Shown here in pieces: positions 21,410 through 36,400 of a stretch of 64,000 bases of DNA; position 1 is the first letter of the stretch; every line of letters starts with the position of its first letter. The notes under the pieces were generated by a model. It saw only the letters and a program-made list of their open reading frames with translations. It had not been told where the DNA came from and did not search any database. The stretch is from positions 259,761 through 323,760 of the forward strand of contig CALYLW010000493.1 of assembly GCA_944989445.1 (NCBI GenBank). Reading direction: 5' to 3'. The position numbers and the translations under genes were made by a program. This DNA is from Ampullaceana balthica (Eukaryota; Mollusca; Gastropoda; Lymnaeidae).

Positions 21410-24400
21410 TTATTTTATAACTTTCTTTTGTTGTCTAGCTCGATAAATATCATTAATTGGTGCTGCAGGATTGATTTCTGTGTCTTCATCGTCACTTTCA
21501 TTCTCTGTTATTTTTCTTTTACGAGCACCACTAGCTATTTCAATGGATAGTTTAGTTCCAGGATCAAGTCTAAAATCGCCATCTTTTCCATTTTCCTCTC
21601 CCACAGGTCCTATAATAAATAAGAACTTTAGTTAAAATTAAGGATCTTCATTAATAAAAATTAGTTCTAGTTCTACTAAAAAAAGCTGGTATAAAAGGAG
21701 TTACCCAAGAACATTTGGTCATGTTTCATAATTGAAAGCAAAATAAATAAATAATTTTGGATTTTTAATAAATATAATATGAATAAAAAGTTATTAAAAA
21801 AATAATGCTGATACCATAGCAGAAAATGCATCCAGTAAAATTTAAATGGCAGAATTTGACAATTTACATTAAATAACTAGATAAAACTGACACTTTTCCC
21901 ATTTGTTTGTAATGATGATGATGTTTTTAAGATTTATTACCCATTACTTCTTATTGGTAATGTAATGGAGAAGTATCTTGTAAAATTTAAGTTAATTTAA
22001 CTTTTTATAATCACGTGCAATATGTATGTTATATATTGATAAAACCACTTACTGTCAGGTAGTTTGACATGGCGCATAAAGTCTATGAGTTTATCAATAA
22101 CAATGTGTGGGCCCTATAGAAATGATAGTATAAATAGTGTACATAAATATATCTTCAGCTAATAATGTAATATGTTCAACTTTTAAAAGAAGTTAAATTC
22201 ATATTAAGGAAATTGTACCTTTTTAAACCAAACAAAAATTGTAAAATAAATTTTAAAAATTGTGTTCAATATTCATGACATTTATTTTTTATAATTATAA
22301 TTAAGTTATTGCTTAAAACTCCTTGACTTTAATTTTTCACCATAAAGTCCCCAAACTTACATGAAAACATTCTGGTGGAGGTAATGACTGTAATAAAACT
22401 GCAGCAGCGGGTGGGGGTGGGAATGTCCCACCTGGTACAGGATGGGCACCAGTGGCTAGGAAAATTAAAAAGATAGAATCATTTATTTAAATACAGTCGG
22501 ACCTCGGAAGTCGAAAACCTCCATGTATCGAATTAATTGTTAGGTCCCGGCCAAATTCCATAAGACTACTTTATTTTAGATCTCCTTAACTTGAAGATTT
22601 TTGGTTTCCAACCTCCCTTAGTCGAATTTTCCAAGGCATTTGGGTTATTATTCTGGGGTGATATTTCAGAAAACTTTTTAAACAAAAAAATCTTACTTCC
22701 CCCATCCCACTCTGGAGGGAGTAAAGAGGGTGAGGGGAGGGAAGTGTCTCCTCTTGCGGGCTTGTGTCAGTATGTCAAAGCAAGTTGGCTTACATTTATA
22801 TGAAACATCAAACACCGCCTCTCTTTCCTGTCAAGCCTTCTAGCCGGTAGGGCTGTTCCCCCCCTCTCAATGTCAACATTGTCCTTGATTAATATGCGCC
22901 TATCACACCATTTTCCCTAACTCGAAAACTCCGTAAGTTGACTTTTTCGGGTCCCTTTGAGTTAGACTTAGAGAGGTCCGACTGTATTTTTAATTTAACT
23001 TCTTATTATTGTTCAGATTCTATGGGTTTCCAAATTCAAAGGGAACTAGTTCAACATCACAAGAGAAATCTTTTGATGTAAACCTCAAACAATAAAGAAA
23101 CCACCGAGACTTAGAGAGAATTTTATAAAGTGGCATTTTCTTATTTTATTATTGAAAACTTTGACACATTGGTTGTATGAATATATGAGTAATGCAAATC
23201 TTTAAGTTTAACATTGCTATACAAAATTAGACATGGATTTTGTTTCATCATAAAATGTGCAACTACAATGGAGTTTAACAGTTTAAATTATAATTTAAAT
23301 GGCAAAATAAGGTTAGAACGTAAAAGGTAATTTCTACAGCAAGGTATGGCAAACTTACGGACAATAGCTCTTGGTTTGAAGGGCAACATCTGATCAAGAT
23401 CAGGTGCTGGAAACTTTGGCCGCTTAGCTTTTTCATCGTCATCCTCAGTGGCTGTCAAAAGCACCTGTTTTGCACCACCAGTAGGTAACTGCAATACGTG
23501 ATGTTTAACTAAATCCTAAAAAAAAGACAAAAATATCAATGTCGGACAGTTATGATTATGTGATTATATCAGTCATAATGAAAATGTTAAATATTGCATG
23601 GGGGAATGGTCAAACCAATAGCATGTTATAGAATCTTCATTCCAAAGTGATAAAAATAAGTCGATTATCTTTGAGGACTCAATTGTTCTTAAAAACCTTT
23701 AAAGATTTTTGTCTTGTAAGGTCATTTATTTCTACTTGAATGCTTTCTTACCCAGTATCCTATGGCCCTCAGCTCATTGTCAGCACAGGGAAGCAATCCT
23801 AAAAACTTGTATCTGTCTATTAAAAGTGCTGTTTCTTTTTCATTAAAAGCTTGAATCTGTTTTAAAATGGTAATTAGTACATAGAAGATCAATGTGTTTT
23901 ATACAAGTAGTTTATTGCAATGGAATAGTTTGAATTATTAAGTTATTTTTTAACTTGGTTATCAGAAACGAAAGAAAAAAAAGATTTTTCAAACTGAACA
24001 GAGAAATATCACAAAATATTTCAGTTTTTTTTTACACTGACACTGAAATTTCAAGTTGTCAAAGAAGACATTAATTACATTTGAAACAAAAACAATTGAA
24101 ATTCTCCTTTAAAGTATATTTCTAATTTTTTGTTAAATTTTAAAGGTTGGGAGGTACAAATACTAATTGCATAGATATCAAAATGGCTAGAATATTATTT
24201 ATAATAAATATGATTGTGTTTAATTTTAACTTTGAGAAACAATTATAAAATAAACTAAGCAGTTTTTAAATTAAGTTATTTTTTCAATTGTGTTTCAAGC
24301 ATTCAACTATATTCTTTGGTAAAATATATTTTGTCCTACTTTTATTAAGTACTAGTACTTCACTCAAAATATAATTCCATTATTTGTGTGTCTGCAATTG

Positions 24401-27400
24401 TCAATATGAGGAATTTTCAGTGCACCAATTTTCCATTGTGTGTTATTTTCAGCCTGTTTAACTTTCAGAATATGCAGTTTGACTGTGCAAAGAGGAAAAT
24501 AAATTACCTTTTCTAATGTTGATGCCCTTCTTTTTTCCACTTTAACAATACTTGCTAAATCTCCAACTTGAGATTCAAATAATAAAAATTTGCTCCAGAT
24601 ATCTCTGAAATTATAATTAAACAAAAGCTTTTATTCAAATCACTCCAAGCAATTCTCCAATTATTTTAGAAATTCTGTATATTATATCAGAGTAAGAGGC
24701 AAAACTATATTTTAAAATATTAATATTCTTTAGGTGTCTATAATTAAAAAAAATAAATTATATATTTATATTACTACTCATATTGTCAATTTTGTAAACT
24801 TATTGTTTAAGTTTTGACATGCTATAAAATAATTTAGAGAAAAAAAATGATTTGACATTCAAAATATGTAAAATATATATCTATTCCTTACGTAGACTTT
24901 TCAGGTTGCAGGTGTTCAGAAGACAGAATTCTCTCAAACAACACTCTTGTGTTATTGTCCTCTATAATGATAATCAGATTCAAACAATGGTATTTAACCT
25001 TTAGATTATTTTGATTTATCAGAAATATAAAATAAACATTCCTTACTTTAAAAAAAAATGTAAATTTTATCTGTGATTTTCTTCACTTAACAAGAATGAA
25101 CTTTTTTCCATCCCAAATCCTTTGCAATAATTAAATATAATACATCTTAAATTTTTTCATAGAACTTTCATCATAATAATATTACAAGAAGCTCTTAAAA
25201 TTTAAATGCATCTTACATTTTTCAATAACAATCAAGGATCTTTGTCTACTAGTTTTTAGTCCTGTTAATTTGTGAAGTGCATGTAATAGATTTTAAAATG
25301 CACATATTGTAATGTTGGTGTAAAGTTTTTATTTGAATTATTTCTTATTATATCTTTGTAGGTATTTAAATATACTAAACTGTTTTTAACCTACCATTCA
25401 AATGTGACATAAAGTCTATGTAACAAGATGCATATTCTGGGTTGTCTCCATAGCGTTTTAAACCAAGCTCAAATATTTTAAGAGCAATATTTTTCTCCTG
25501 AATCCAAAAAAAATATTAAAAAATAAATAACCTGATAAAAAATTTGGAAGAAGAGAAGAAACTGTTAAATAACACTTCTTAACACATAAGACTGATACAC
25601 CAATTTTACGTAACAATAAGAAGCATTTTAGGTTTACAATTATATTATAGACTATTGCATAAGTAGGCAAGTGATTACCTTGCTACAATAGTATTCCATT
25701 AATGCAGCAGCAACATATGCATGATACTCTGATCTTTTGTCTTCCCTTGCTGATTTGAACACAAGCCTGGCTGACTTAATCCCCTCTGCTCTCCTTGCAA
25801 ACTTCATGTATTGTATGTAAGCCTAAATTTAATGTTTACAAATAGACAAAGTATTTTCTTAAAGGAAAACAGCATTTGATGAAGCCCTTGATTTCTGAAT
25901 TACGCCAAATTTCTGGTTAAATGTTATACTTTGTAATTAATTAACAAACATTTTCTCATTTCAACATAAGACACAGATAACACATTTCAAGGTCTGCATA
26001 CTTTAATTTTGTTAACAAAATTTGATTTAATTTTTTTTTAAGTTACCAGTAAAATAATTTAGCATAGATTAACAAAGATTTTTTAACGAACTCTGAAAGA
26101 ATAAAATTAAAACAATAAAAATCTGTTTTACCCAAAAATAATGCACAAGACTTACAGCATTGATTAATTAATATTATCATAATAACATTTACCAAAGTAG
26201 GTTTCACTTCCTCCACATCGAGGAATTTCTTGTATATTTGATGAACTTTTTCAAATTTCATGCGCCCCTGAAAAAAAAAGTTTTTCTTAAACATAAAAAA
26301 TATATTTATAATTTTTTTTATGTATGTCAGTGAAGCCTAGTAGCAATATTCCACAAAACTTTCTAAATACCAGGTTTCCCTAAAAGACAATAATTTTTTT
26401 CTAAAAGTCTAAGAGTTTGGTAATAGGTGTGCATGTCAGTTATTGAGAACCTTTGCAGCATGTGCAACTAAAAACTATGGAGTACACTTCAGAACAATTT
26501 ATAGCTCTTGGATTGAGAAGCCTCATGTGAAACGCTTTCTTTTTGTACATTTCGTAGAATGTTTTGGAAAATTTAATATTATGAGTAAATACTAAATATA
26601 GATTGTAAAATTAAGTGTCTTCAAAGAAATAAGTTTTAATATAAAATCCTCGACTACTCGATAAATGCTTAAAAATGAGTCATGTAACTTTTCAACAAAA
26701 TTCTGCATTGAATTATTCACTAAAATTATTATATTTACAGAAATTTTGTCAATGCTAACAGACTGCCTAATATAAAGTCAGTTCAGTTTTATTGCGTTTG
26801 TTCCGTATCTTAATTTATAAGCTTTACATTTTAATCACATATTTTTTATTTGAAAAAATGGTGTTTAAAGGGAGAGTATTAAAAATTACAAGAAAATGCT
26901 ATAACCTCTTCAAAATCTGCATAAGCAAAATAAATTAGCATATTCTTTTTCATTAAAGAGTTGATGGATCTTTCAAAGATGGCAGCTGCTTCATCAGCAA
27001 AAAGTTTTCCAGCATTTTGGTCCTGAAAACAATATTTTTAAAGTTCTTTATACATATTAGTTAGAAGATGGTTTATGTAATTTCTGAAGAAACAACTGTC
27101 TCTTTTTAAGAAGTTACGCTTGTCTAGTAAACTATAAGTAATAGAGGCATAGACTAGATCATAGATCCCATTCAGGAATTATTAATATTATGGCTATATA
27201 AAATTATAGAAAATCTTGGGTATTCTATTTTAAACTGAACAGATGATAACAGATTAAAATTTACCCCCTTTTCTATTAGAATTTTGCTAGACTGATCAAG
27301 ATAGGAAGCTGCTTCAATCCAAATGTCAGGGTGGTGACCCAGACACAGTAAACACTGTTCATAAGCAAACATCACTGAAAAGGTAACAAATTGTAGATTT

Positions 27401-30400
27401 ATTTTTTATAAATTTGGTCTTTAATGAAAACAAAAGATATAATGTATATCATTTTAAAAAAGGCTAAATAAAATAATCAATGAAAATACAAACATTAATA
27501 CATTATAGAGGATAATTGGAGATGGTTTATTGTAAATGCACGAGATGCATTCCAGGCTATCCAGATGTTTAGTAAGTGCTGGAAGGAATAAATAACTGAA
27601 ATAATTTTGTCTTTGTTTTATCTAATTTATTGTATTATATATAGTTACTGCGCAGCTTATTTCAATGAGATAAAATTTGTGGTTATGGATTGTTTCAAAA
27701 TTCATTTTCTGTCATTGAAAATTATCCTTATGTGAACTAGAAAAATATAGCTTATGTAGCTGACATGGATACCAATCCAGTCACGTACAGAGAAAATTTT
27801 TAAAAAATTTTAAAAATTTTTAAATAACGCAGTCTTACAATGTAATTTCCGCTGGTGTGAATTTTAATTAGTTTCAAACAGCGTATGATTTTTAGCTATT
27901 TTAAAGATTATTTTTATATATAATAAAATCATAACCAACAAACCTCTCTTTGTAATAACTGTTTGATCCTCTGTTCGCAAAGGATTTTTCTTTTCCCAAG
28001 CAATATATTTCTTCCACAGCTCAACCTAAACAATGGATTTTTATATTCAAAAAATTCATTTTGTAAATCATTATTAAAAAAAAATCAAAGCATTAAATTA
28101 AAAAGTTGTATTTGAGCTTATTAAAATTACCCTTTCTTACTACAATGTACATTACAATAGATAAAAGCAACTATTGAAATCTTCTCAAGAGTATAAAATT
28201 CTGAGACATTTAAACAAAAATTGATAAAACTGGATCATATATTTCAAATCATTAACTTTATTAATGGTTCTCTCTTAGCCAATATTCTAGCAGTAATCTA
28301 AAAATTGCGACAAAAGACTGCTCAGGTATCTCACTTACGCGACATAGTAGTTTAGAGTTACAGTGCAGCAAATTTTGATAAGGATATTACATTATCTTTG
28401 TTTGTGGGGTGTAAAATTTACACAGTACAAACTGGATGCTGTGCAACTTTGCACACAAGTTTGTTATCTTGCACACGGGCCTACAAACTTTAGAGGGATC
28501 ATTGCTTAGTAAATCATTTTATAACAAAGTTTATGGAGAATTAAGTATTAAACTAAAACATCTAAATTTTTTCATAGATTGTTATTGCCCTTTATGGAAT
28601 ATAGTGATGCATGCCGTTATGAAGGTAAAGTTTGAAAGTAACATTCGATTCTAAAATATAATCCTCATTTTTAGGTTGTAGTATGTATCATGTAGAAATC
28701 CATTGGTTGAAGTACAGAATCTTTAAACATAGTTTTATAGTTAAGCCCTACTAAATGCAATTATAAAATTAAAAAAACAAGAATGATTTTTACTATTACA
28801 AATTTAAATAAGTCAATTGATAAACAAAAAATTATACCTGTTTTGATTCATTGTATGAGTTTTGTGGAGGGACTGATGGGGCATTTTTATCCAAGCCTCT
28901 GGTAGCCACTTCATATTCTTTAGCAACTCGCCTGGCACTCATGTACTCTCGACTTCTATCATCTATCATTTTTTTAGCAATTAAACTGTTGATGCTCTGT
29001 ATTTGAAACAAGCAGTAACAAGCATTTCTCATCCGCTAACTTTGAACTAAAATTAGGTTTTAAAATTGATAACTCCATAGCCTTTGTTTTGAATGCAATC
29101 ATTAGTGTCCCCTAAATAAATATCATCTTCTCCTTTAGCCATGAAAAATTATTATTCAAAATAAATAAATAATTAAATAAGCTGACTTGATCTGAGATAA
29201 AAGGCAAACATTTTTTTTATATTTTCAGATAAAAATTGATGTATTAATGGTTCAATCAAGAGATGAATAAATAATATTGCAACATACATTTTCATAAGCA
29301 GTGTAGTCTTTCCACAACAGTTCAATATTAATCATAGGATTTGTAACACCCCTTTGATAGACTTTTCTTACAGCTGTTATTCTCTGATTTTCGGCATAAG
29401 ACCCTATAGCTTCACTGTAAAGAATATTTTGAAAAAAAAGGTCGTTTTTTAAATTTCATTACAGGAAAGGATAAAAAATTGATTCATTAGTTTGTGAAAT
29501 CAAGCTATTGGTTTTAAATTACCTTGCTAAGCTAGTTGCTGTTTACATTATTTATTTCATGTAGCCCAAGTTTTGTATGGCTATAAAGAATAAAGACTGC
29601 CTTCTGACATTCCATTTCCGAAAAACACCAGAAAGAGTAGGGCACTAATGATTTGCACTTGTATTGTACCAAAAAAAAATAATTAATGAGAATCTAATTC
29701 AGTTGCGGTTGTTTTCCTTCTTTAATTGAATCAATTTCTATTTTTTTTTGTGCTTGATAAGTTTTTCATATTCATATCTTCACTTCAATTTATGTATTTA
29801 ACTTAAAAAAGCTTGTGTTGATCTTCCTGCAACCTCTGGTTTGTCTTCTCTGGTTTAAAACCCCTGAGATAATCAGTATTAAAATCCCAGCCCGATGGAA
29901 ATTAGATTAAAAACTCTTTTTTAGTTTTTAGTATTAGCAGGAGAGTGCTAAATAAATTGATGCTCAAAGAGCCTGGTTTTATTGCCATTCAAGTAGTTAA
30001 GAGTATGCATGCACAAGCAAAAGAAGTCGAAAGTTAAGTATCAAAGTTGATGATAAAAATTAGACAGGTTCATTAGGAAGTAAACAAATTCTAATTTTAG
30101 CAACATCAGTCTTTAATACTTGCTTTATTGGTACATTATAACCAACTTTGCATCAAAATAATTTGGCGTGATTTACAGAATTCTTTAAAATTTGACATAA
30201 AGTCAACACAGAATCTTGAATTGATTTTTAATAACAATGAGGACAAATTATTTTCACAAAATTTTAATTAGCCACACAGCAATAAATCAATAACATACTG
30301 ATTGGTAAAAGTTTATGTTGAGAATATGAAAACCGAATGCTTACACAGATTTGAGAAAACTGATATATTCTGCCCAGATCTGATATGACATGATGTCCAT

Positions 30401-33400
30401 GCCAATTTTTTCAAGGGCAAAATCATACGCTTGAGCCATCTTTTCCCTATAAAAGAAAAAGAAGTGTGCATTATTTTATGCAGCGATGTTGTGATACAAA
30501 TGAACAATGCTATAATATTAATATTGCATCTTAAAATTGTATGGTACAGAGTACAACAATTTTTACTCAGAAGCTACATAGCATGATGAGAAATAAAACC
30601 AGTAAAAAGAATAATGAAATACCTGTAGGAAGGTAGTGATCCTTTAGTTTCTTTAATGTAAGTCAAGTAGAGTTTCCATAGTTCTATGTTGAGAACCTTA
30701 ATGAGGCATCTTTGAAACAACTGTTTGCCATTTAAGTAAAATAATATTGTAGAACCAAAGCGCAGATATTGCTGATTTAATTGTAAATGACATAGGTGGT
30801 GAAAAATATATACAATGGTTTGCACAGCCAGGTGCACTAAATTAAAATCTGATCAACGAGTTAAGTTAGAATATTTAAATTTCCAGAAGGCCTTGTTTTA
30901 AAATAATTGTATCTAACCACACAATAATTTAAAAAGCAAAAAGATTCACGACATTTTTCAAGATGAAATGTCATCTTTTTCATTATGTGGGCAATAAAAT
31001 AATAGCAGATTAATAAGATATCACCTAACAAAAGTAAAAGGAAACTATTTTTTAATAAAGATTTTTTTTTAAACCCACCAGGGCACAACTTATTTCTAAC
31101 CTGGATATGTCATAACATTTATTTTCATTGAGTTTATCTATACAAATGGTTCACTGACAAAACAGCCCCGAAAATTGGGCTCCAACACAATGGCCCCGTC
31201 AAAACAGCCCTGGACCAATAGATGGACTAATAATAAAAAATACAATCAAATATTATATTCGTATTTTTATTCACTGATTCAGTGTCAGGTTTAGGTCAGA
31301 AGAAACAATAATAATGAATTCACAAGAAATAATTTAATAGCCTTTACTCAATATGGTACCAAGTCAGGGTTGTTTGTTGACAAGAAATGATATAATAACA
31401 TCACAAGAAATAATTTTACAATTTTACCCCCTTTTTTAAAGGGTAAAAAGGTTAACAAAAGCTTAAAATGCAAAAAAATGTAAATTTTTTGTTAATAAAT
31501 GTTAACAATTTGTCTGGGGCCGTTTTGACTGGTCACAATACAAATAACTGGTTCCATTCACTTCAACTTGATCTTTACTGATTGAAAGCGTTAATAAATT
31601 TTGATGATGTCCACATGCAATAATTTTAATCCAGTTTGTGTTCGCTTTCTCAAAGAAGCCGTTTTTAATATAGTTAATAAGGCTGTATACACTGGTTGAA
31701 GACTGATCTCGTTATTCAAGGGCTTCTTTTAAATTTGGTTAATTATCAAGCAGAGGAATGTTCTTTTTTTAGTTTATTATTTACAAAATAAATAATACTT
31801 TTACATAATAAGTGCATGAAGAGTCATCCAAGTTTCAAACTTGTTTTGGCATTCACTTCATTAATTTTTGTTTACTAACCTTTTCCACACGCTCAAAGTT
31901 CTTCAGTTTCAGCTGAAACAAACCATGGCAAATAAACAAGGTCAAAATAACCAATTTTGAATATATACAATGCTTTATTTCTTAAATTAAATGTACAAAT
32001 GCACTGTAGATACAAAATGCGTTTGAAAAATAAAAAGAATGATCTTTTCAAAAGCAAAACAGACAGGTAGAGCCAAATTAGCTGTATTGGTATGTAGCTG
32101 GGGCATGTACGTTTTAAGGCAATGATATTAATACAACAACTTGTTAAAAAAATGTAATCTTTAGAACAGGACATTTTTAGCAAAGGGTGGTCGGTCAGCT
32201 TTTTAAAGAATTCATATTGTCCTTTCAAAAATATATATGTTTTCAAAACAATTTTAATTCCACATTTTTGCATTTCTTTATAGCTTTTGTATTTCCTTTT
32301 AATGGTGTCATTTATTTATTACTTGCTAAAACAATTATAATAAGCCTCAACATTTCCATCTGCCTTATTGCTTCACAGGTGATATGTAGTTTATGTCTCA
32401 TTAAAAAAAGGAAAATTGTTCCACATATCCAATAAAAAAAAGCTGCATCATCAGCCACTTTAATTTGAAGTACTTCCACATAAATGTTAAGGTAACAAAT
32501 TATATTTTAAAAGAATTCAAATTGTAAATCCCTTTCAGATCTGAGGAATAATATTGTCTTGGAGTGGCAATTTGAGAGAATTTTTAAGCCTTTATATTAT
32601 ATGTATTTATGCACAACTTATTCTGCATTAACTATGCAGTATTTACACATATTTGAATTATTTTTATTACATTCCTTCAGGGAATGAAATAACATAAAGT
32701 AATTTTGAGTCAATTCATTTTGAAAATGTTATTAGTGGGAATTAGATTCATTGATAAATTATTTTGTTCTTGATTTTAAATGTGATGTGTCCCATGAAGT
32801 TTTTGGATGAAATGAATTAGTTTTCGACAAAATAATTTAAGTACATCACGAAACAACAACCTTTTCAATCAAATTTAATATATATTGGAATCTGAGTGAA
32901 ATAAATAAAGCAAATTATAGTGTTTTTTTCCCCCAAACAATGGATAAAATATTTATAAAGTCAACGCATATCAGGTTGCTATTCTATATCCAAAAGCAAT
33001 AAAAGAGTCACCATAAGTTTTCTACACACTATTATTTCAATGTGTTTGACCCCCCATATACAACAAACCTCCCCTTGACAAAACAAGAACATCTGGTAAA
33101 TTTAAGCTTCAAACTATTGAAACGCAAGGCAACTTTAATTGGAAATAGTTTATAAGTTTATGTCAGTTATAAGACAGAATGTTGCCACAAACTGACTTTT
33201 ATTGAACTTTTATGAACTTTTATTCAAATTGTTTGTTTTTTATAAGAAATTTTTAATTGTGTACTGATGATGGTATAAAAAATGATTCTTGCTTAATGGT
33301 ATTGTTAGCATGATGAAACACTAATTATACTACAGAACACATGACATATACTCAAACTCAAAACAATGAAATGATGTGCATAAAAACAACTCAAACTCAG

Positions 33401-36400
33401 TTGAATGATTCTTGCACAAATTCTTTTCATCCTTAAATACTCATACATGATAAATGATTAAAGACTAAAAATATATCTATTTCCTTCGTAATATTAATAT
33501 GTGAAAATATAAAAATATTTAAGTATATTTAAGTTAATTAACACATACATACAAAACAAAAAAATCATTTTATTAAATGAAACTGCTGAAAAAGAAAATG
33601 TATTATTAAAGAATTAACACAACACACCCCACCCAATTAAAAAGTCAAACACGAGATTGTTTGAAAACTTCTACTTTATAAACAAAATTCTTTAAAAGAA
33701 GAGTTTCAATAATTACCACACAATTTATGCACTATAAATGTTGCTAATTTCAAGAATGTTTGTGATTCTATAGGATGAGCACAAAAGGCTACCATTTTTT
33801 TATCATTCATAATAATGTTATGTAAATAAATTTGGAAAATAAAAAATATAATTTTACCAAAATAAAAAGTCTGCCCTAACTCATAATCACAAAATGAGTT
33901 TCTCTGTGCATGACAAAGAACCTCATTCATTCTTAAAATTAAGCTTTTAGAATAGTAAATATAATAAACCTCATGTTCGATATAGATCTTCCAGTACTTT
34001 CCAGCATTAGGAAATTGCTCTACCAGCCTCTCATATGTCAACCTTGCATCTTCAATTTTACGTATCTGAGAAAGAATAAATTGAAAGGTATTGAAAATGT
34101 GTTACTTGACAATAAGAATAAATATAAAGAAGTAAAGAGAATAAACAAACACTTTATGGGGACTTGGGAAAACTTTGTGGAGTTTCTAATTTTTCAATAA
34201 TTAACATGAAGAACTAAGCAGTGTTTTTCTTAGTGTGTCTGTCTGTGTAATAATTTTTAGACATAATAGAGGGCAGAGACAAGCTGGATTAAGTAAGATT
34301 TTGGAGAATTACCCAGTTCAAGGTAGGTGGTAAACTTTGCGAAAAGACAAATAAAAGAAAAGAGATGCTTCTGCACATGTCATGATTGTCATGTACTCTT
34401 TAACTGGCTTGTTAAGAGTTTAACACTCTTTTTTCTTTCGACCAATTATTGTGTCCTTCCTTTTCTTGCCATACACTTTTTAGCTCACCACCATGTTATG
34501 AATTTATTTTCAGACAAGTCTGTTTTTTTTGTGTTTAATTTATTTGCTTTTTGCTAGTATGTGGCAGAAAAGGCTTGAAGCAATTCACATAAAAAATTTT
34601 AATGAATGAGAAATTCCCAAATTGCTTTTACAGTCCTAAATTAATCTTAGTTTTCATAAAAGTGAAAATAATTTAATGAATTCTTAACTACTTCACTTTA
34701 ACCTCCCTGATTAGGAACCATCTTAATAAGTTAATAAGTCAAAATATCTTTTAAAGTTATGATCTTTAAAATCTACATTTAAAAAAAATATTTACAGGAA
34801 ATTTCCAAAAAAATTATTATCTAAATCTAATATTAATAATTCATTATATATGTTAATTCAATTTTACATTAGAAATACCTGTGCATCTCTAATTAAGATA
34901 CTCCATGCTTCTGTATCAAAAGGATAGACCTGTATCCTTTTCTCAGCTTTCACAAGCTTGTCAGCAATATAACCACTACCTTGCTCCTTAAAGAAAAACA
35001 GAAACAGAAAGACAAAGATTTAATTTTAATGAAAATTGATTTTTTTTTAGAACCAAACCGTGTAATACTTGCGATTGCAAGTAATAACTTAATTATATAC
35101 TACATAGTTATTGATTATAGACTAAAACACTTCGCTGAACTGTCTACACACACACTCACACTATTACTTTTTATGACTAACTATAATCATATGAGACTAT
35201 AATTATTATTATATTATAATTTCAATATTACCCATGCCCATATTTATTATTTATAACGAAGTGTCTACGGACACCGCGGCGGTGCACCCAGCTAAACCAT
35301 CGTCCTTGGCCTGCTTACACCGCCGCGGTGTACCTAGTTGAACCATTGGTTTTGGCCTAGGTACACCGCGGCTAAAAATTGAGACGATTTCACTATATTA
35401 AGGCTAAAATTGTGTAATCCCTATTCTAATAAACAGTAGACCTTAAATAATCAATTTATTTATGCAATTTTTAATTACTGAATGTTTAAAAAAAACTATT
35501 TTGGTCACCATTCCAGGATAATTAGTTATAGGTTTTAAAAACCAAATTATTTCATGAGCAGTTCCAGTCGAATGGTAAAGCACAGTTAATTAGCAGTTAC
35601 GGAGATGGAATATTTTTTTTTAAAATTATTATTTTTATTTTAAAACCACAATGAGGGTGCTCGCAAAAAATGTTTTATACTACGTGAAAATCCAAGTATC
35701 AATTAAGCATTCACCCCCCCCCCTTTTTTTCCAAAAAAAAAGGCATGTCTTATCTTTTGTGTTACAGTTACAGACTCTACTTCTATTTCTACACAGTCTT
35801 ACGCCTATGCATGCTTTAATATTTAATGGATTGATGTTAAGTATTTCATTTTTGTTAGAGTTTTAAATTAAAAAATTTGATTGTATGTTGGATTTCGTAG
35901 ATAGTTTAGTTTAGGCGACCCATTCCATACCCAACTTCGAGCGAAACGGGAACGAAAATCGCTATGAGTTTGATCATTCATACTGCTACGGAAAGGTGTT
36001 TCTATCACCATCGCTATGAGTATGACCCTATGGCGGATTAAGGGGGGCCTGAACGGGCTAAAGCCAGGGGCCCCCGATGATTTAGGGCCCCCAAACTTAG
36101 CATATTTTATAATAAATGTGGACAAATGTATGCATGAATTGCTGAGAATATGATAAATTAATAAAATCTCATCTGTTAAAATGATCTCTTTTCCGACACG
36201 ATAGTCTTAGCAGTCAAAAAACCTGATTTGATAGGCTCAATAACAGAAATTATTAAAGAATGTTATATATATATTTAAAATTGACAACGATAGTTGAGTT
36301 CTCGTGGCCGAATGAGATGTACTAAGACTTGTGGTGCAAGCGTTGGCGGGATCGATCCTAGGTTGGGTGTGATATTTTTTTTCATGTGTTTTTTAATTTT

